Source of the DNA: Algiphilus sp.
GTDB taxonomy: Bacteria > Pseudomonadota > Gammaproteobacteria > Nevskiales > Nevskiaceae
Direction: 5' to 3'
Assembly: GCF_023145115.1 (NCBI RefSeq)
Contig: NZ_JAGLEJ010000029.1
Span: 1 to 64,000, forward strand
DNA: 64,000 bases
Of this stretch, positions 1 to 12,339 are shown piece by piece. The notes below the pieces were generated by a model. That model was not told where the DNA came from. It made no database searches and saw nothing but the letters and a program-made list of their open reading frames with translations. How positions within the stretch are numbered: position 1 is the stretch's first letter; every line of letters starts with the position of its first letter. A program made the translations under genes and the position numbers.

Positions 1-391
1 CGTGCTCGGGGGCACGGGTGAACAGGACATCCCTGTCCTGGTCACCCTTGCTCGACGTCCTGTCTCGCAGCCCCACTGCGCGCGCCTCCCGGTCCGGCCA
101 CCCGTGAAGGCACCCTGGACGGCTGGTTGCTTCGCAACATCGCGGCAACGGAGTGGCGCTGATTCTTGGCTTTGGCGACGTTGCGGAGCAACGAGCCGAC
201 CATGTCCCCCTTCAGGAGGCGCGGCGGCTGGTGGTGCGCGCAGGGAGTCGGCCGGCCACGGAAGGCCGGCCGAGCCGCGGAGGACAGGATGTCCGTCCGC
301 GGCGACCCCGGAGCGCGTCGCCAGTCGCCGGGACTCCGTCCCGCCCCGCGGGCGGGCCGGAGCGCCTTCTGCGGGGTGCGCTCTTTTGGCA

Positions 392-417
392 ACTTTTCTG
401 TCGCAAAACAGAAAAGT
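392..417. terminator. Perfect 10-bp hairpin, possible bidirectional terminator or REP-like element
   Basis: ACTTTTCTGT (392-401) and ACAGAAAAGT (408-417) are perfect inverted arms around the loop CGCAAA. The A/T-rich arms stand out in a GC-rich setting, and their runs of T and A on either strand would suit termination. It lies about 200 bp beyond the ilvA stop codon, so it could also belong to an extragenic repeat rather than serve ilvA. Confidence 0.45.
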
Positions 418-447
418 AGCCCGCGCCGGTCGAGCGGCATCACTCGG

Positions 448-607
448 TAGCACCGAAGTTCCGTGGCGCGGAACCCGCGAGCACCACCGGATCAACGCGG
501 GAATGGCAACTACCGAACTTGCGAGCACGAACGGGTCAACGAGGAAGACGCAAGCACCGAGCTTCGAGGGCACCGGCCCCGGGACCACGCACGAGTCAAC
601 AAGGAAC
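448..607. repeat. Three degenerate direct-repeat units (about 44-60 bp)
   Basis: Related words recur. A unit head of the form AGCACCGAAGTT, CTACCGAACTT or AGCACCGAGCTT is followed by CGGRTCAAC-like words at 488, 532 and 592. This gives unit lengths of about 60, 44 and 60 bp. The units are diverged and non-coding. The alignment was made by eye, so the boundaries are approximate. Confidence 0.4.
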
Positions 608-619
608 GCGGCAGCGCCC

Positions 620-2179
620 TCAGTCCGTCCCCAGGAACAGCCCGTAGGCCGCGTTCCCGCTCTCCTCCCACCACGGATACCCGGTGGCATCCAGGCGTGC
701 CCGAACCGCGCGCACCTGCCCGCGCGGCACCTGCAGGCCGAGCAGCACGCGGCCGTGGGCCGAGCCGTGATTGCGGTAGTGGAACAGCGAGACGTTCCAC
801 CGGGTGCCGAGCTTGTTGAGGAAGGTCAGCAGCGCGCCGGGGCGCTCGGGGAACTCGACCCGGAACAGGCGCTCGTCGCTGAGGCCGGGGGCACGTCCGC
901 CGACCATGTAGCGGATGTGCACCTTGGCCATCTCGTCGCCGGAGAGATCGACGACGGCGTAATCCTTGCCGCGGAGCTGCTCGACGAGGTCGGCGGCTTC
1001 CTCTAGCCCGCCGGTGACGCGCACGCCGACGAAGATGTGCGCGGACTGGCTGTCGGCATAGCGGTAGTTGAACTCGGTGATGCCGTGCCGGCCGAGGTCG
1101 CGGCAGAAGGCGCGGAAGGCGCCGGGACGCTCGGGGATGGTGACCGCCAGCAGCGCTTCGGTGTGATCGCCCAGCTCGGCACGCTCGGCGATGTGCCGCA
1201 GGCGGTCGAAGTTGACGTTGGCACCGGACACGATGGCGCAGAGGCGCTGGTCGCGCGCACCGTGCTCGAGTGCCCAGCGCTTGGCACCCGCCACGGCGAG
1301 CGCGCCGGCCGGCTCGGGCACGCTGCGGTTCTCGTAGAAAACGTCGCGCACTGCCGCGCAGATCTCGTCGATGCTCACGGTCATCATGGCGTCGACGGTG
1401 GCGCGCGCCACGCGGAAGGTCTCGCGGCCGGCCTGGCGCACCGCTACGCCGTCCGCGAACAGCCCGACCTGCGGCAGCTTGACCCGGCGACCCGCCGCCA
1501 GCGCGCGCCCCATGCAATCGGAATCCTCGGGTTCCACGCCGATGACCCGGGTTCCGGGCGAAACCGCCTTGATGTACGCCGCCACGCCGGCCAGCAGACC
1601 GCCGCCGCCGACGCAGACGAAGACCGCGTCCAGCGGCGCTTCGTTCGCGGCCTCGAGCTGCTCGACGATCTCGCGCGCGATGGTGCCCTGACCGGCGATG
1701 ACCAGCGGATCGTCGTAGGGCGGGATATAGGTGGCGCCGCGCTCCTCGACGATCTTGGCGGCATGGGCCGAGGCGTCGTCGTAGGCATCGCCGTGCAGCA
1801 CCACGCGACCGCCGAATCCGCGCACGGCATCGATCTTGATCTGCGGCGTGGTGCGCGGCATGACGATCCAGGACGGACAGCCCAGCGTGCGGGCGGCCAG
1901 CGCCACGCCCTGGGCATGGTTGCCCGCCGACGCGCACACCACGCCGCGCGCGCGCTCGGCCTCCGGAATGTGCACGATGCGGTTGAAGGCGCCGCGCAGC
2001 TTGAAGGAGTGCACCGGCTGCAGATCCTCGCGCTTGAGGAGCAGCTGGTTGCCGATGCGCGCGGACAGGCGGGGCGCGTCGGACAGCGGGCTGCGCACCG
2101 CCACGTCGTAGACGCGGGCGGCCTCGATGCGCTGCCGATAGCGCGCGATGAGCCTGGAGGTGGGGTCCGCTTGCGACAC
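620..2179 (-). CDS. ilvA: Threonine ammonia-lyase, biosynthetic (IlvA)
   Basis: Cytoplasmic PLP enzyme that deaminates threonine to 2-oxobutyrate, the committed step to isoleucine. The 519-residue protein has the full biosynthetic architecture. The PLP-lysine motif HSFKLRGAFN is at residues 57-66 (Lys60), SAGNHAQG at 84-91 and the phosphate-binding GGGG loop at 191-194. Two C-terminal ACT-like regulatory domains (about 330-405 and 420-510) are those that give isoleucine/valine allostery in the family. The start is GTG with AGGAG upstream. It is divergent from the proC operon, and ilvD lies 25 kb away in the same window. The length matches the E. coli biosynthetic enzyme rather than the short catabolic type. 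Confidence 0.95.
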   Translation of the reverse strand: MSQADPTSRLIARYRQRIEAARVYDVAVRSPLSDAPRLSARIGNQLLLKREDLQPVHSFKLRGAFNRIVHIPEAERARGVVCASAGNHAQGVALAARTLGCPSWIVMPRTTPQIKIDAVRGFGGRVVLHGDAYDDASAHAAKIVEERGATYIPPYDDPLVIAGQGTIAREIVEQLEAANEAPLDAVFVCVGGGGLLAGVAAYIKAVSPGTRVIGVEPEDSDCMGRALAAGRRVKLPQVGLFADGVAVRQAGRETFRVARATVDAMMTVSIDEICAAVRDVFYENRSVPEPAGALAVAGAKRWALEHGARDQRLCAIVSGANVNFDRLRHIAERAELGDHTEALLAVTIPERPGAFRAFCRDLGRHGITEFNYRYADSQSAHIFVGVRVTGGLEEAADLVEQLRGKDYAVVDLSGDEMAKVHIRYMVGGRAPGLSDERLFRVEFPERPGALLTFLNKLGTRWNVSLFHYRNHGSAHGRVLLGLQVPRGQVRAVRARLDATGYPWWEESGNAAYGLFLGTD

Positions 2180-2229
2180 GTCGACTCCTGTGGGTTCCGG
2201 CAGCCCTCTGCAGCCCGATGAGGCGCGCG

Positions 2230-2235
2230 ATTATC
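2230..2235 (-). promoter_or_regulatory. Candidate -10 element for ilvA
   Basis: Read on the minus strand, GATAAT lies in the only A/T-rich patch of the ilvA-proC gap (2228-2247). It would place transcription start near 2223, about 45 nt before the ilvA GTG. I see no convincing -35 hexamer. The location argues against the more upstream ATG codons for proC. Confidence 0.35.
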
Positions 2236-2265
2236 ATGCATTTTTTGATCGCCCCACTTCGGCAC

Positions 2266-3096
2266 GTGCCTGAATCCCCCCTGCAGCGTCTCCCCATCGC
2301 CTTCCTGGGCGGCGGCAACATGGCCGACGCCCTCATCGGCGGGCTGGTCGCCGCCGGTCACGACGCCGACGCCGTCACCGTGATCGAGCCCGATGCCGAG
2401 CGCGCGTCGGCGCTGGGCGCGCGCCACGGCGTCCGCGTGCAGGCACCCGGTTCGGCACTGCCGTCCGACGGAATCGTCGTGCTCGCGGTCAAGCCGCAGC
2501 AGGCCGCGGCCGCGCTCGCGGAAACGCCGCCGCCGCCGGGCAGCCTGCTGGTGTCGATCGCGGCCGGGCTGTCCTGCGACTGGCTCGGCTCGCGCCTGCC
2601 GGCCGGCACGCCGGTGGTGCGCTGCATGCCGAACACGCCCGCCCGCCTCGGCGCCGGTGTCAGCGGCCTCTGGGCGCCCGCGACCGTCGACGATGCCGCG
2701 CGCGAACGCGCCGGCTACGTGCTCGCCGCGGCCGGCACCGTGGCGTGGCTGGAACACGAGGATCAGATCAACGCGGTCACCGCGCTCTCGGGCTCCGGTC
2801 CGGCCTACGTGTTCGCGCTCGGCGAAGCCATGGCCGAGGCCGGTGTCGCGCTGGGCCTGCCCGCCGACACCGCGCAGTCGCTCGCCCGCCAGACGCTCAT
2901 CGGCGCCGGCCGCCTGCTCGCCGAGGACCGGGCCTCGCCGGGCGAGCTGCGCGCACGCGTGACCTCGGCGGGCGGCACCACCGCCGCGGCGCTGGACGTG
3001 CTCGGCGGCGGCCTCGACGATCTCGTGCTGCGCGCGATGCAGGCTGCCGAACGGCGCGCCCGCGAGCTGTCCGCACCGGAGGACGCGGCACGGTGA
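2266..3096 (+). CDS. proC: Pyrroline-5-carboxylate reductase (ProC)
   Basis: Reduces 1-pyrroline-5-carboxylate to proline with NAD(P)H in the cytoplasm. The Rossmann motif AFLGGGNMADALIGGL sits near the N-terminus. VRCMPNTPARLGAGVSG and the C-terminal LSGSGPAYVFALGEAM and VTSAGGTTAAALDVL blocks are typical of ProC. I prefer the GTG at 2266 because it gives about 276 residues, the usual length, and puts the Rossmann strand at residue 10. In-frame ATGs at 2218 and 2236 would add a non-homologous N-terminus across the ilvA promoter region. The stop overlaps the next gene by GTGA, so translation is probably coupled to yggT. Confidence 0.93.
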   Translation: MPESPLQRLPIAFLGGGNMADALIGGLVAAGHDADAVTVIEPDAERASALGARHGVRVQAPGSALPSDGIVVLAVKPQQAAAALAETPPPPGSLLVSIAAGLSCDWLGSRLPAGTPVVRCMPNTPARLGAGVSGLWAPATVDDAARERAGYVLAAAGTVAWLEHEDQINAVTALSGSGPAYVFALGEAMAEAGVALGLPADTAQSLARQTLIGAGRLLAEDRASPGELRARVTSAGGTTAAALDVLGGGLDDLVLRAMQAAERRARELSAPEDAAR

Positions 3097-3650
3097 GCTC
3101 GAACGTCGACAACGCGCTGTTCTTCCTCGTCTCGACGCTGTTCAAGCTCGCGATGTGGGTCCTGATCCTGCGCGTGGCGCTGCAGCTCGTGCGCGCGGAC
3201 TTCTTCAACCCGGTGTCGCAGCTGGTCTGGCGGCTGACCCAGCCGGTGGTGGGTCCGGCGTCGCGGATCGTGCCGCGCTACCAGCGCTGGGACCTGGCCT
3301 GCCTGCTGGTGCTCTACGCACTGGCCGTGCTCTACATCTACGCGGTATTCGCCATCCTGTCCTACCGCGTCGCGCTGGTGCAGGCGCTCTGGCTGGGGCT
3401 GGTATCGGTGATCTCGCTGACCCTGATGCTGCTGACCTTCAGCATCTTCGTGCAGGCGATCCTGTCGTGGCTCGGCCCGGGCGTGAACAACCGCGCCGGC
3501 AGCGTGCTGTGGAGCCTCAACGAGCCGCTTCTGGGACGCATCCGCCGCTTCGTGCCCGCGGTCAGCGGCATCGACCTGTCGCCGCTCGTCGCCATCCTCG
3601 TACTGCAGGTGCTCTACTATCTGCTGCCCCTGCACCCGGTGCTCCGCTGA
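3093..3650 (+). CDS. YggT family integral membrane protein
   Basis: A 185-residue inner-membrane protein with the internal duplication typical of YggT. Each half has hydrophobic helices followed by a conserved amphipathic segment (FFNPVSQLVWRLTQPVVGP, then SVLWSLNEPLLGRIRRFVP). YggT proteins are found next to proC in many proteobacteria, but their biochemical role is not established; osmotic or envelope functions have been proposed. The GTG start overlaps the proC stop, and metX begins 3 bp after this stop, which fits one transcript. Confidence 0.88.
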   Translation: MSSNVDNALFFLVSTLFKLAMWVLILRVALQLVRADFFNPVSQLVWRLTQPVVGPASRIVPRYQRWDLACLLVLYALAVLYIYAVFAILSYRVALVQALWLGLVSVISLTLMLLTFSIFVQAILSWLGPGVNNRAGSVLWSLNEPLLGRIRRFVPAVSGIDLSPLVAILVLQVLYYLLPLHPVLR

Positions 3651-3652
3651 CG

Positions 3653-4804
3653 GTGGGTAGTCCGCACACAGGCGACAACTCGGTCGGCATCGTCGAACCA
3701 CGGATCCTCCACTTCGACGAGGCCATCGAGCTCGAATGCGGTCGCAGCCTGCCGCAGTTCGATCTCGCGGTGGAGACCTACGGCACGCTCAATGCCGACC
3801 GCAGCAACGCGGTGCTGGTTTGCCACGCGCTGTCCGGGGATCACCATGCCGCCGGCTACCACAGCCCGGATGACCGCAAGCCGGGCTGGTGGGACAGCTG
3901 CATCGGCCCCGGCAAGCCCATCGACACCAACCGGCTGTTCGTGGTCAGCCTCAACAATCTGGGCGGCTGCGCGGGCTCCAGCGGACCGACCAGCATCGAC
4001 CCCGAAACCGGCAAGCACTGGGGCGCCGACTTCCCCATGGTCACCGTGCGCGACTGGGTGCGCGCACAGGCCATGCTCGCCGACCGGCTCGGCATCGACA
4101 GCTGGGCGGCCTGCGTAGGCGGCAGCCTCGGCGGCATGCAGGTCATGCAGTGGGCCATCGACAAGCCCGAGCGCGTGCGCCATGCCGTCATCATCGCCGC
4201 CGCGCCCAAGCTGTCGGCGCAGAACATCGCCTTCAACGAGATCGCCCGTCAGGCCATCTTCTCGGACCCCGACTTCCACGCCGGCCGCTATCTGGAGATG
4301 GGCACCACGCCCGAGCGCGGTCTGCGCCTCGCGCGCATGCTCGGGCACATCACCTACCTGTCCGACGAGGCCATGCGCGAGAAATTCGGCCGCATGCGGC
4401 GCTCGGACATCCTCGGCTACCACTTCGACGTCGAGTTCGAGGTGGAGAGCTATCTGCGTTACCAGGGTCAGCAGTTCGTGTCGCGCTTCGACGCCAACAC
4501 CTACCTGATCATGACCAAGGCGCTGGACTACTTCGACCCGGCGCGCGAGTACGGCGACGACCTGGCCGCGACCATGGAGCGCGTGCAGGCACGCTCGCTG
4601 GTGATCGCCTTCGAGGCCGACTGGCGCTTCTCGCCGGAGCGCTCGCGCGAGATCGTCCAGGCGCTGGTGGCCGCACGCAAGCCGGTGGCATACGTGTGCG
4701 TGCCGTCGAGCCTGGGCCACGACGACTTCCTCATGCCGATCCCCTACTACCACCGCGTGCTCGGCGACTATCTCGCGCGCATCGCCAAGGAAAGCGGATG
4801 CTGA
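3653..4804 (+). CDS. metX: Homoserine O-acyltransferase (MetX)
   Basis: An alpha/beta-hydrolase-fold enzyme that activates homoserine for methionine synthesis. The nucleophile elbow GGSLGGMQ places Ser158 as nucleophile. NNLGGCAGSSGPTS and the C-terminal GHDDFL histidine motif are canonical. The GTG start at 3653, 2 bp after the yggT stop, gives 383 residues, the normal length. Members from gammaproteobacteria may use succinyl-CoA or acetyl-CoA, and I cannot decide the acyl donor from general similarity. It overlaps metW by 7 bp, as is usual for the metX-metW pair. Confidence 0.93.
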   Translation: MGSPHTGDNSVGIVEPRILHFDEAIELECGRSLPQFDLAVETYGTLNADRSNAVLVCHALSGDHHAAGYHSPDDRKPGWWDSCIGPGKPIDTNRLFVVSLNNLGGCAGSSGPTSIDPETGKHWGADFPMVTVRDWVRAQAMLADRLGIDSWAACVGGSLGGMQVMQWAIDKPERVRHAVIIAAAPKLSAQNIAFNEIARQAIFSDPDFHAGRYLEMGTTPERGLRLARMLGHITYLSDEAMREKFGRMRRSDILGYHFDVEFEVESYLRYQGQQFVSRFDANTYLIMTKALDYFDPAREYGDDLAATMERVQARSLVIAFEADWRFSPERSREIVQALVAARKPVAYVCVPSSLGHDDFLMPIPYYHRVLGDYLARIAKESGC

Positions 4805-5433
4805 CCATGGGACCGCGCGTGCCCGAGAAGCTGCGGCCCGATCTGGCGCTCATCAGCGACTGGATTCCGTCCAACGCGCACATCCTCGACCTGGGCTGCG
4901 GCGAGGGCGCCCTGCTGGCCTATCTCAACGCCGAGCGCGGCGTCACCGGCTACGGGCTGGAGATCGACGAGGACGAGATCGCCGCGGCCATCGGCGGCGG
5001 CGTCAACGTCATCCAGGGCGACGTCGACGACGGTCTGCAGCAGTACGCCGCCGGCAGCTTCGATTTCGTGGTCATGACGCAGGCCCTGCAGGCCCTGCAG
5101 CGCCCCGACCTCGCGATCGGCGAGATGCTGCGCGTCGGGCGCACCGCCATCGTCACCTTCCCCAACTTCGGGCACTGGATGGCCCGCCTCGACGTGCTCC
5201 GCGGCCGCATGCCGCTGACGCGCACCATGCCGGAACACTGGTACGACAGCGAGAACATCCACCTGTGCACAGTGCGAGACTTCGAGGTGCTGTGCGAGGA
5301 GAACGACTGGCGCATCACGCGCCGCAACCTCCTCAACCACGATCACCAGGACGGCTGGCTGCAGCGCTTCGCGCCCAACCTGTTCACCGAGATCGCGGTC
5401 TACATGCTCGAATCGCGCAAGGAGGCGGCATGA
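4798..5433 (+). CDS. metW: Methionine biosynthesis protein MetW
   Basis: A 211-residue class I SAM-methyltransferase-fold protein. LDLGCGEGALLAYL is the cofactor loop, followed by GYGLEIDEDEI. MetW accompanies MetX in many proteobacteria and is needed for full homoserine acyltransferase activity in several; it is not a proven methyltransferase. The ATG at 4798 overlaps the metX end; a second ATG at 4807 is possible. The last codons contain the AGGAGG that serves the following gene. Confidence 0.9.
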   Translation: MLTMGPRVPEKLRPDLALISDWIPSNAHILDLGCGEGALLAYLNAERGVTGYGLEIDEDEIAAAIGGGVNVIQGDVDDGLQQYAAGSFDFVVMTQALQALQRPDLAIGEMLRVGRTAIVTFPNFGHWMARLDVLRGRMPLTRTMPEHWYDSENIHLCTVRDFEVLCEENDWRITRRNLLNHDHQDGWLQRFAPNLFTEIAVYMLESRKEAA

Positions 5434-5873
5434 TGCGCTACCGCTGCACTGCAATGACCCTGCTGCTGGCGATCGCCGGAGTCTGCGCCGCCGAGAACGG
5501 CGGCCAGTCGGTGGTGCGCGACGGCTTCGAGATCCACTATGCCGCGCTCGGGACCATGGACATTCCGGCCGAGACCGCGCGGGCGGTGCAGGTGACGCGC
5601 AGCGCCAATCGCATGCTGCTGGTGCTCAACGCCCAGCGGGCCGACGATGCCGCCAGCGTGCGCGCCACTGCGGAAGGCACCGTGACCAACATCGTCGGGC
5701 AGGCGAAGACGTTCGAGCCGCGGGTGGTCGAGGACAACGGCGTGTGGTACGTGCTGGCGGACTTCCGGGTCTCCGGGGGTGAGCGGCTGCGCTTCGACCT
5801 CGCGGTCACGCCCGAAGGTGCGTCCGCACCGATCCCGGTGCGCTTCCAGCAGACCTTCTACCCGCCTCGCTAG
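5430..5873 (+). CDS. DUF4426 domain-containing secreted protein
   Basis: A 147-residue protein with an N-terminal signal peptide (hydrophobic core LLLAIAGVCA, cleavage likely before ENGG), so periplasmic. The rest matches the DUF4426 pattern: a beta-sandwich-like domain with FEIHYAALGTMDIP and RSANRMLLVLNAQ. It follows metW with overlap and has a strong AGGAGG site just before ATGATG. In Pseudomonas the same family follows metXW. Function is unknown. Its stop codon overlaps the stop of the convergent gene. Confidence 0.85.
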   Translation: MMRYRCTAMTLLLAIAGVCAAENGGQSVVRDGFEIHYAALGTMDIPAETARAVQVTRSANRMLLVLNAQRADDAASVRATAEGTVTNIVGQAKTFEPRVVEDNGVWYVLADFRVSGGERLRFDLAVTPEGASAPIPVRFQQTFYPPR

Positions 5874-6901
5874 CGATCCGGGGCGGACGCTCCCGCCACC
5901 CGCACGCGCCCCTTGCCGCCGCGCTTGGCCTCGTACATGGCCTCGTCCGCGGCCGCCACCAGACTGTCCACCCCGCTGCCGTGATCGGCGCCGAAGGCGA
6001 GGCCGGCGCTGGCGCCGATGTGCGCGCTGAGGTGCGCCCCTTCGGCCTCGAGACGGAACGGTCTGCCGAGCATATCGACCACCTGGGATGCCAGGCGCTC
6101 GGCGAGCGCGCGTCCCTCGGCCGGCAGCGCGCGCAGCAGGACGGCGAACTCGTCGCCACCCAGCCGCGCGACCAGATCCTCGGCGCGGAATCCGTGACGC
6201 AGCCGCCCTGCGACCGCCACCAGCAGGGCGTCGCCGGCGGCATGCCCGTGGCCGTCATTGACCTGCTTGAAGCCGTCGAGATCGACGAAGATCAGCGCCA
6301 CGCTGGCCGGGTCCTCGGTCAGCGCGGCCTCCAGGCACTCGTAGAAGCGCGCGCGATTGGGCAGATCGGTGAGCTGGTCGTGGTAGGCGCGGTGCAGCGC
6401 CCGCGCCTCGGCACGCTTGCGCTCCTCGACCTCGAGCTGCAGGCGGCGGTTGTAGTCCTCGACCTGCCGCAGCAGCGTCTGCATGCGGCCGCGCGTGCGG
6501 TACAGCTCGAGAAAGGCGCGCACCTTGGCCAGCAGGATGGTCTCGTTGACCGGCTTGGTGAGGTAGTCCACCGCCCCCAGCCGGTAGCCCTCGAGATGCG
6601 AGAGCTCGTCGGTACTGTTCGCGGTCACGAAGATCACCGGTGTGTCCGAGAGGTCCCCCTGCCCGGACAGCAGCTCGGCGACCTCGAAGCCGTCCATGTC
6701 GGGCATCTGCACATCGAGCAGGATGAGCGCGAACTGTTCCTCGAGACACGCCGAAAGCGCCGCGGCACCGGAGTCGGCCTCGACGATGTCCGCATCCACC
6801 TGCGCCAGCAGGCGGCGCATGGCCACGCGATTGGCGTGGATGTCGTCGACCACCAGGATGCTCGGCCGGTCGGTGTCGGCTGTGTCGCTCACGGCAACCA
6901 T
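5870..6901 (-). CDS. Response regulator with GGDEF (diguanylate cyclase) output
   Basis: A 343-residue cytoplasmic protein. An N-terminal receiver domain (ILVVDDIHANRVAM; phospho-acceptor Asp63 in LLDVQMPDMD; TKP at about 115-117) is joined by a coiled-coil linker (about 135-168) to a GGDEF domain. The active-site GGDEF is intact (248-252), and an RxxD inhibitory site (R239-A-E-D242) lies five residues before it, so c-di-GMP synthesis with product inhibition is expected. It is last in the signalling operon and overlaps the CheB-domain gene by 13 bp. The upstream kinase is the obvious phosphodonor. A GTG three codons downstream is an alternative start. It ends tail-to-tail with DUF4426, sharing stop-codon bases. 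Confidence 0.9.
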   Translation of the reverse strand: MVAVSDTADTDRPSILVVDDIHANRVAMRRLLAQVDADIVEADSGAAALSACLEEQFALILLDVQMPDMDGFEVAELLSGQGDLSDTPVIFVTANSTDELSHLEGYRLGAVDYLTKPVNETILLAKVRAFLELYRTRGRMQTLLRQVEDYNRRLQLEVEERKRAEARALHRAYHDQLTDLPNRARFYECLEAALTEDPASVALIFVDLDGFKQVNDGHGHAAGDALLVAVAGRLRHGFRAEDLVARLGGDEFAVLLRALPAEGRALAERLASQVVDMLGRPFRLEAEGAHLSAHIGASAGLAFGADHGSGVDSLVAAADEAMYEAKRGGKGRVRVAGASAPDR

Positions 6902-7461
6902 GCAATGACTTCCCCTGCGATCCGGTCGGCGGCCACTACGCGATCCACCGCAACCGTGGCGATGGCGGCTTCCGGCATGGCGCGGAAGGCAGCGTCTTCC
7001 GGTTCCTGGACGATGATGTGACCTCCATGATTGTGCACGCGCGGCAGCGCGCGGGCACCGTCGCCATTGGCTCCGCTGAGGATGACGGCGCAGAGCCGCT
7101 CGCGCCAGCAGTCGGCGGCGCTGTCCAGGAGCACATCGGCGGAGGGCCGCACGTACGACTCGCGGGCGTCGAGCGACAGCGCAAAGGTGCCGTCGGCCTC
7201 CACCAGCAGATGATAGCCGGCCGGCGCGGCGTGCAGGTAGCCGCCGGAAGCCGGCGCGCGGTCGGCCGCCTCGACGACCGGAGCGGGGCTGCGGCGGCGC
7301 AGTCCCTCCGGCCAGGTGCCGGGGTCGTGTTCCGGCAGATGCATCAGCACGATGAACGCGGTATCGGCCCGCACCGGCAGTTTCGGCAGGATCCGCCCGA
7401 GCGCGGCGATGGCGCCGCTCGATCCGGACAGGACGACCGCATTGCGTGCCGCGATGGCCAT
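6889..7461 (-). CDS. CheB-type methylesterase domain protein (no receiver domain)
   Basis: A 190-residue protein matching only the C-terminal methylesterase half of CheB. Candidate catalytic residues are Ser14 (SGSSG), His41 (LMHLPEHD) and Asp134 (ANGDGARAL). The REC domain that normally gates CheB is absent. Control may therefore come from the separate hybrid kinase or REC proteins of the operon. No methyl-accepting chemoreceptor is encoded here, so its substrate is unclear. It starts 6 bp after cheR. Confidence 0.85.
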   Translation of the reverse strand: MAIAARNAVVLSGSSGAIAALGRILPKLPVRADTAFIVLMHLPEHDPGTWPEGLRRRSPAPVVEAADRAPASGGYLHAAPAGYHLLVEADGTFALSLDARESYVRPSADVLLDSAADCWRERLCAVILSGANGDGARALPRVHNHGGHIIVQEPEDAAFRAMPEAAIATVAVDRVVAADRIAGEVIAWLP

Positions 7462-7467
7462 ACGCGC

Positions 7468-8305
7468 CTAGCTGCTGAGACGCCGGTAGAGACCGTCGCC
7501 GAGAGGCTCGAACCACCGCGTCACGAGCTCGCGGTCGACCGCCTCGCGCAGCCCGAGCAGGAGGTAGCCGCCGCGCACCAGCGAGTCGGCGAACAACTGC
7601 AGCGCGCGGCGCCGCAGCGCCGCGTCGAAATAGATGAAGACGTTGCGGCAGAGCACGAGCTGCGCCTCCACGAAGACGCCGTCCGCAGTGAGATTGTGGG
7701 TGGCGAAGGTCATCGGTGCCCGCAGCCAGTCGTGCATCTTGATGCCGCCGTACTGGGCGTGCATGTAGTCCGAGAAGCTGGCGGTTCCGCCCGCGGCGAG
7801 GTAGTTCTCCGCGTACTGGCGCGCTTCGCGCAGCGGATAGATGCCCTCGCGGGCGAGCGCCAGTATGCCGTCGCTGATATCGGTGGCGTAGATCCGGCTG
7901 CGCCGCATCAGGCCCAGCTCGTGCAGCACGATGGCCAGCGAATAGGCCTCCTCGCCGCCCGCGCAGCCGGCATGCCAGACGGTAAGGCGCGGGTGACTGG
8001 CCAGTGCCGGAAGCACCTCGCCGCGCAGCCGCGCGAACACGCCGGGATCGCGGAACATGCCGGAATGCGGCACCGACAGGCCGGAAATGATCTCCGGGAG
8101 CATGGCGGGATCGCGCAGCATGCGCCCGATGAGGCTGCTGATGTCGGGCGCCTGCTTGCGGGCCGCGAGCGCCTGCAACCGGCGCTTGAAGCTCGCACGA
8201 AGATAGCCCGAATAGTCGTAGCCATGGGCGCGCCTGAGCGCCTCGATGAACAGCTCGACCTCGACATCCTCGGCGTCGGGCGGCGCGGTATCGTCGGGGA
8301 CCGCC

Positions 8306-8313
<8 letters not shown>
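7468..8313 (-). CDS. CheR-type protein glutamate methyltransferase
   Basis: A 281-residue SAM-dependent methyltransferase. The N-terminal helical domain of about 80 residues precedes SGLSVPHSGMFRDPGVF. The SAM loop is HAGCAGGEEAYSLAIVL, followed by IYATDISDGILALAREGIYP and LVLCRNVFIYFD, all typical of CheR. It overlaps the hybrid kinase gene by 8 bp. Paired with a stand-alone methylesterase, it suggests methylation-based tuning of a sensory pathway other than classic flagellar chemotaxis. Confidence 0.9.
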
Positions 8314-11860
<3,547 letters not shown>

Positions 11861-11862
11861 CG

Positions 11863-12339
11863 CTATCCGGAGGCCTCCCCGCCGTCGCTGACGCCGCGCG
11901 CTTCCTGCACCGCGAGCTTCTGCTGGATGAAGACGCTGTGCGGCACGAACAACAGATCGCTCAGGCGGCGGACCATGTGCTCCTCGTGCGCGTCGAGCAC
12001 GCCATCGGCGTAGGCCACTTCCCAGATCATGCGCACGAGCCGGCGCTTGTCGTCGAAGCTGCAGACCTCATTGAGCGCCCCGACGTATTCGTGCAGCGAG
12101 ACGTTCTCGTCCTTGATCGCGGCGGCGCGCGCGATCAGTGTCTCGATGCTGTCGGCGTCGACGCCGGGCAACCCTGCCAGCAGATTGCGCAGGGTATGGT
12201 TCTCGGCATCGGCCACTTCCATGTCGGCACAGGCGATCTCGTAGAGCAGCACGGCCGTGGCGATATCGGTATCCGGTGTATCGCCGCCGCCGGCGGCATC
12301 GCCGCCAATGGCGGACTTGAGCTTGTCCCACAACGTCAC
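11863..12339 (-). CDS. TerB-like (COG4103-type) cytoplasmic protein
   Basis: A 158-residue helical acidic protein with the pattern of the TerB/DjlA-N fold. DTDIATAVLLYEIACADMEVADAENHTLRNLL and LVRMIWEVAYADGVLDAHEEHMVRRLSDLL appear as two repeats with Asp/Glu clusters (both split here for reading). The GTG start at 12339 overlaps the upstream gene by GTGA. Its role is unknown; TerB-fold proteins have been proposed to sense metal ions or membrane stress. Co-transcription with the hybrid kinase makes a regulatory accessory role plausible. Confidence 0.8.
   Translation of the reverse strand: MTLWDKLKSAIGGDAAGGGDTPDTDIATAVLLYEIACADMEVADAENHTLRNLLAGLPGVDADSIETLIARAAAIKDENVSLHEYVGALNEVCSFDDKRRLVRMIWEVAYADGVLDAHEEHMVRRLSDLLFVPHSVFIQQKLAVQEARGVSDGGEASG

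Larger units (their letters stand above)
1..619. repeat. Gene-free palindrome-rich intergenic block downstream of ilvA
   Basis: I find no credible gene here; open frames on both strands are arginine/proline-rich low-complexity translations. The block is a chain of hairpins. One spans 16-47, with inner arms CAGGACA/TGTCCTG. A second spans 248-273, with 10-bp arms TCGGCCGGCC around ACGGAA. A third spans 275-302 (CCGCGG and GGAC/GTCC arms), and a fourth is at 392-417. After them comes a degenerate repeat array. This is the style of extragenic palindromic clusters found in many high-GC gammaproteobacteria. ilvA ends toward the block, so the nearest hairpins could terminate its transcript. Confidence 0.6.

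Noticed and set aside
2..1006. Long plus-strand open frame over the first kilobase
   Set aside because: Its first 600 bp are repeats and palindromes, and the rest is antisense to the C-terminal coding part of ilvA. The translation is Arg/Pro/Ala-rich with no recognisable domain.
2218..2265. Upstream ATG starts for proC
   Set aside because: They would add 10-16 non-conserved residues across the A/T-rich promoter patch. The GTG at 2266 gives the normal ProC length.
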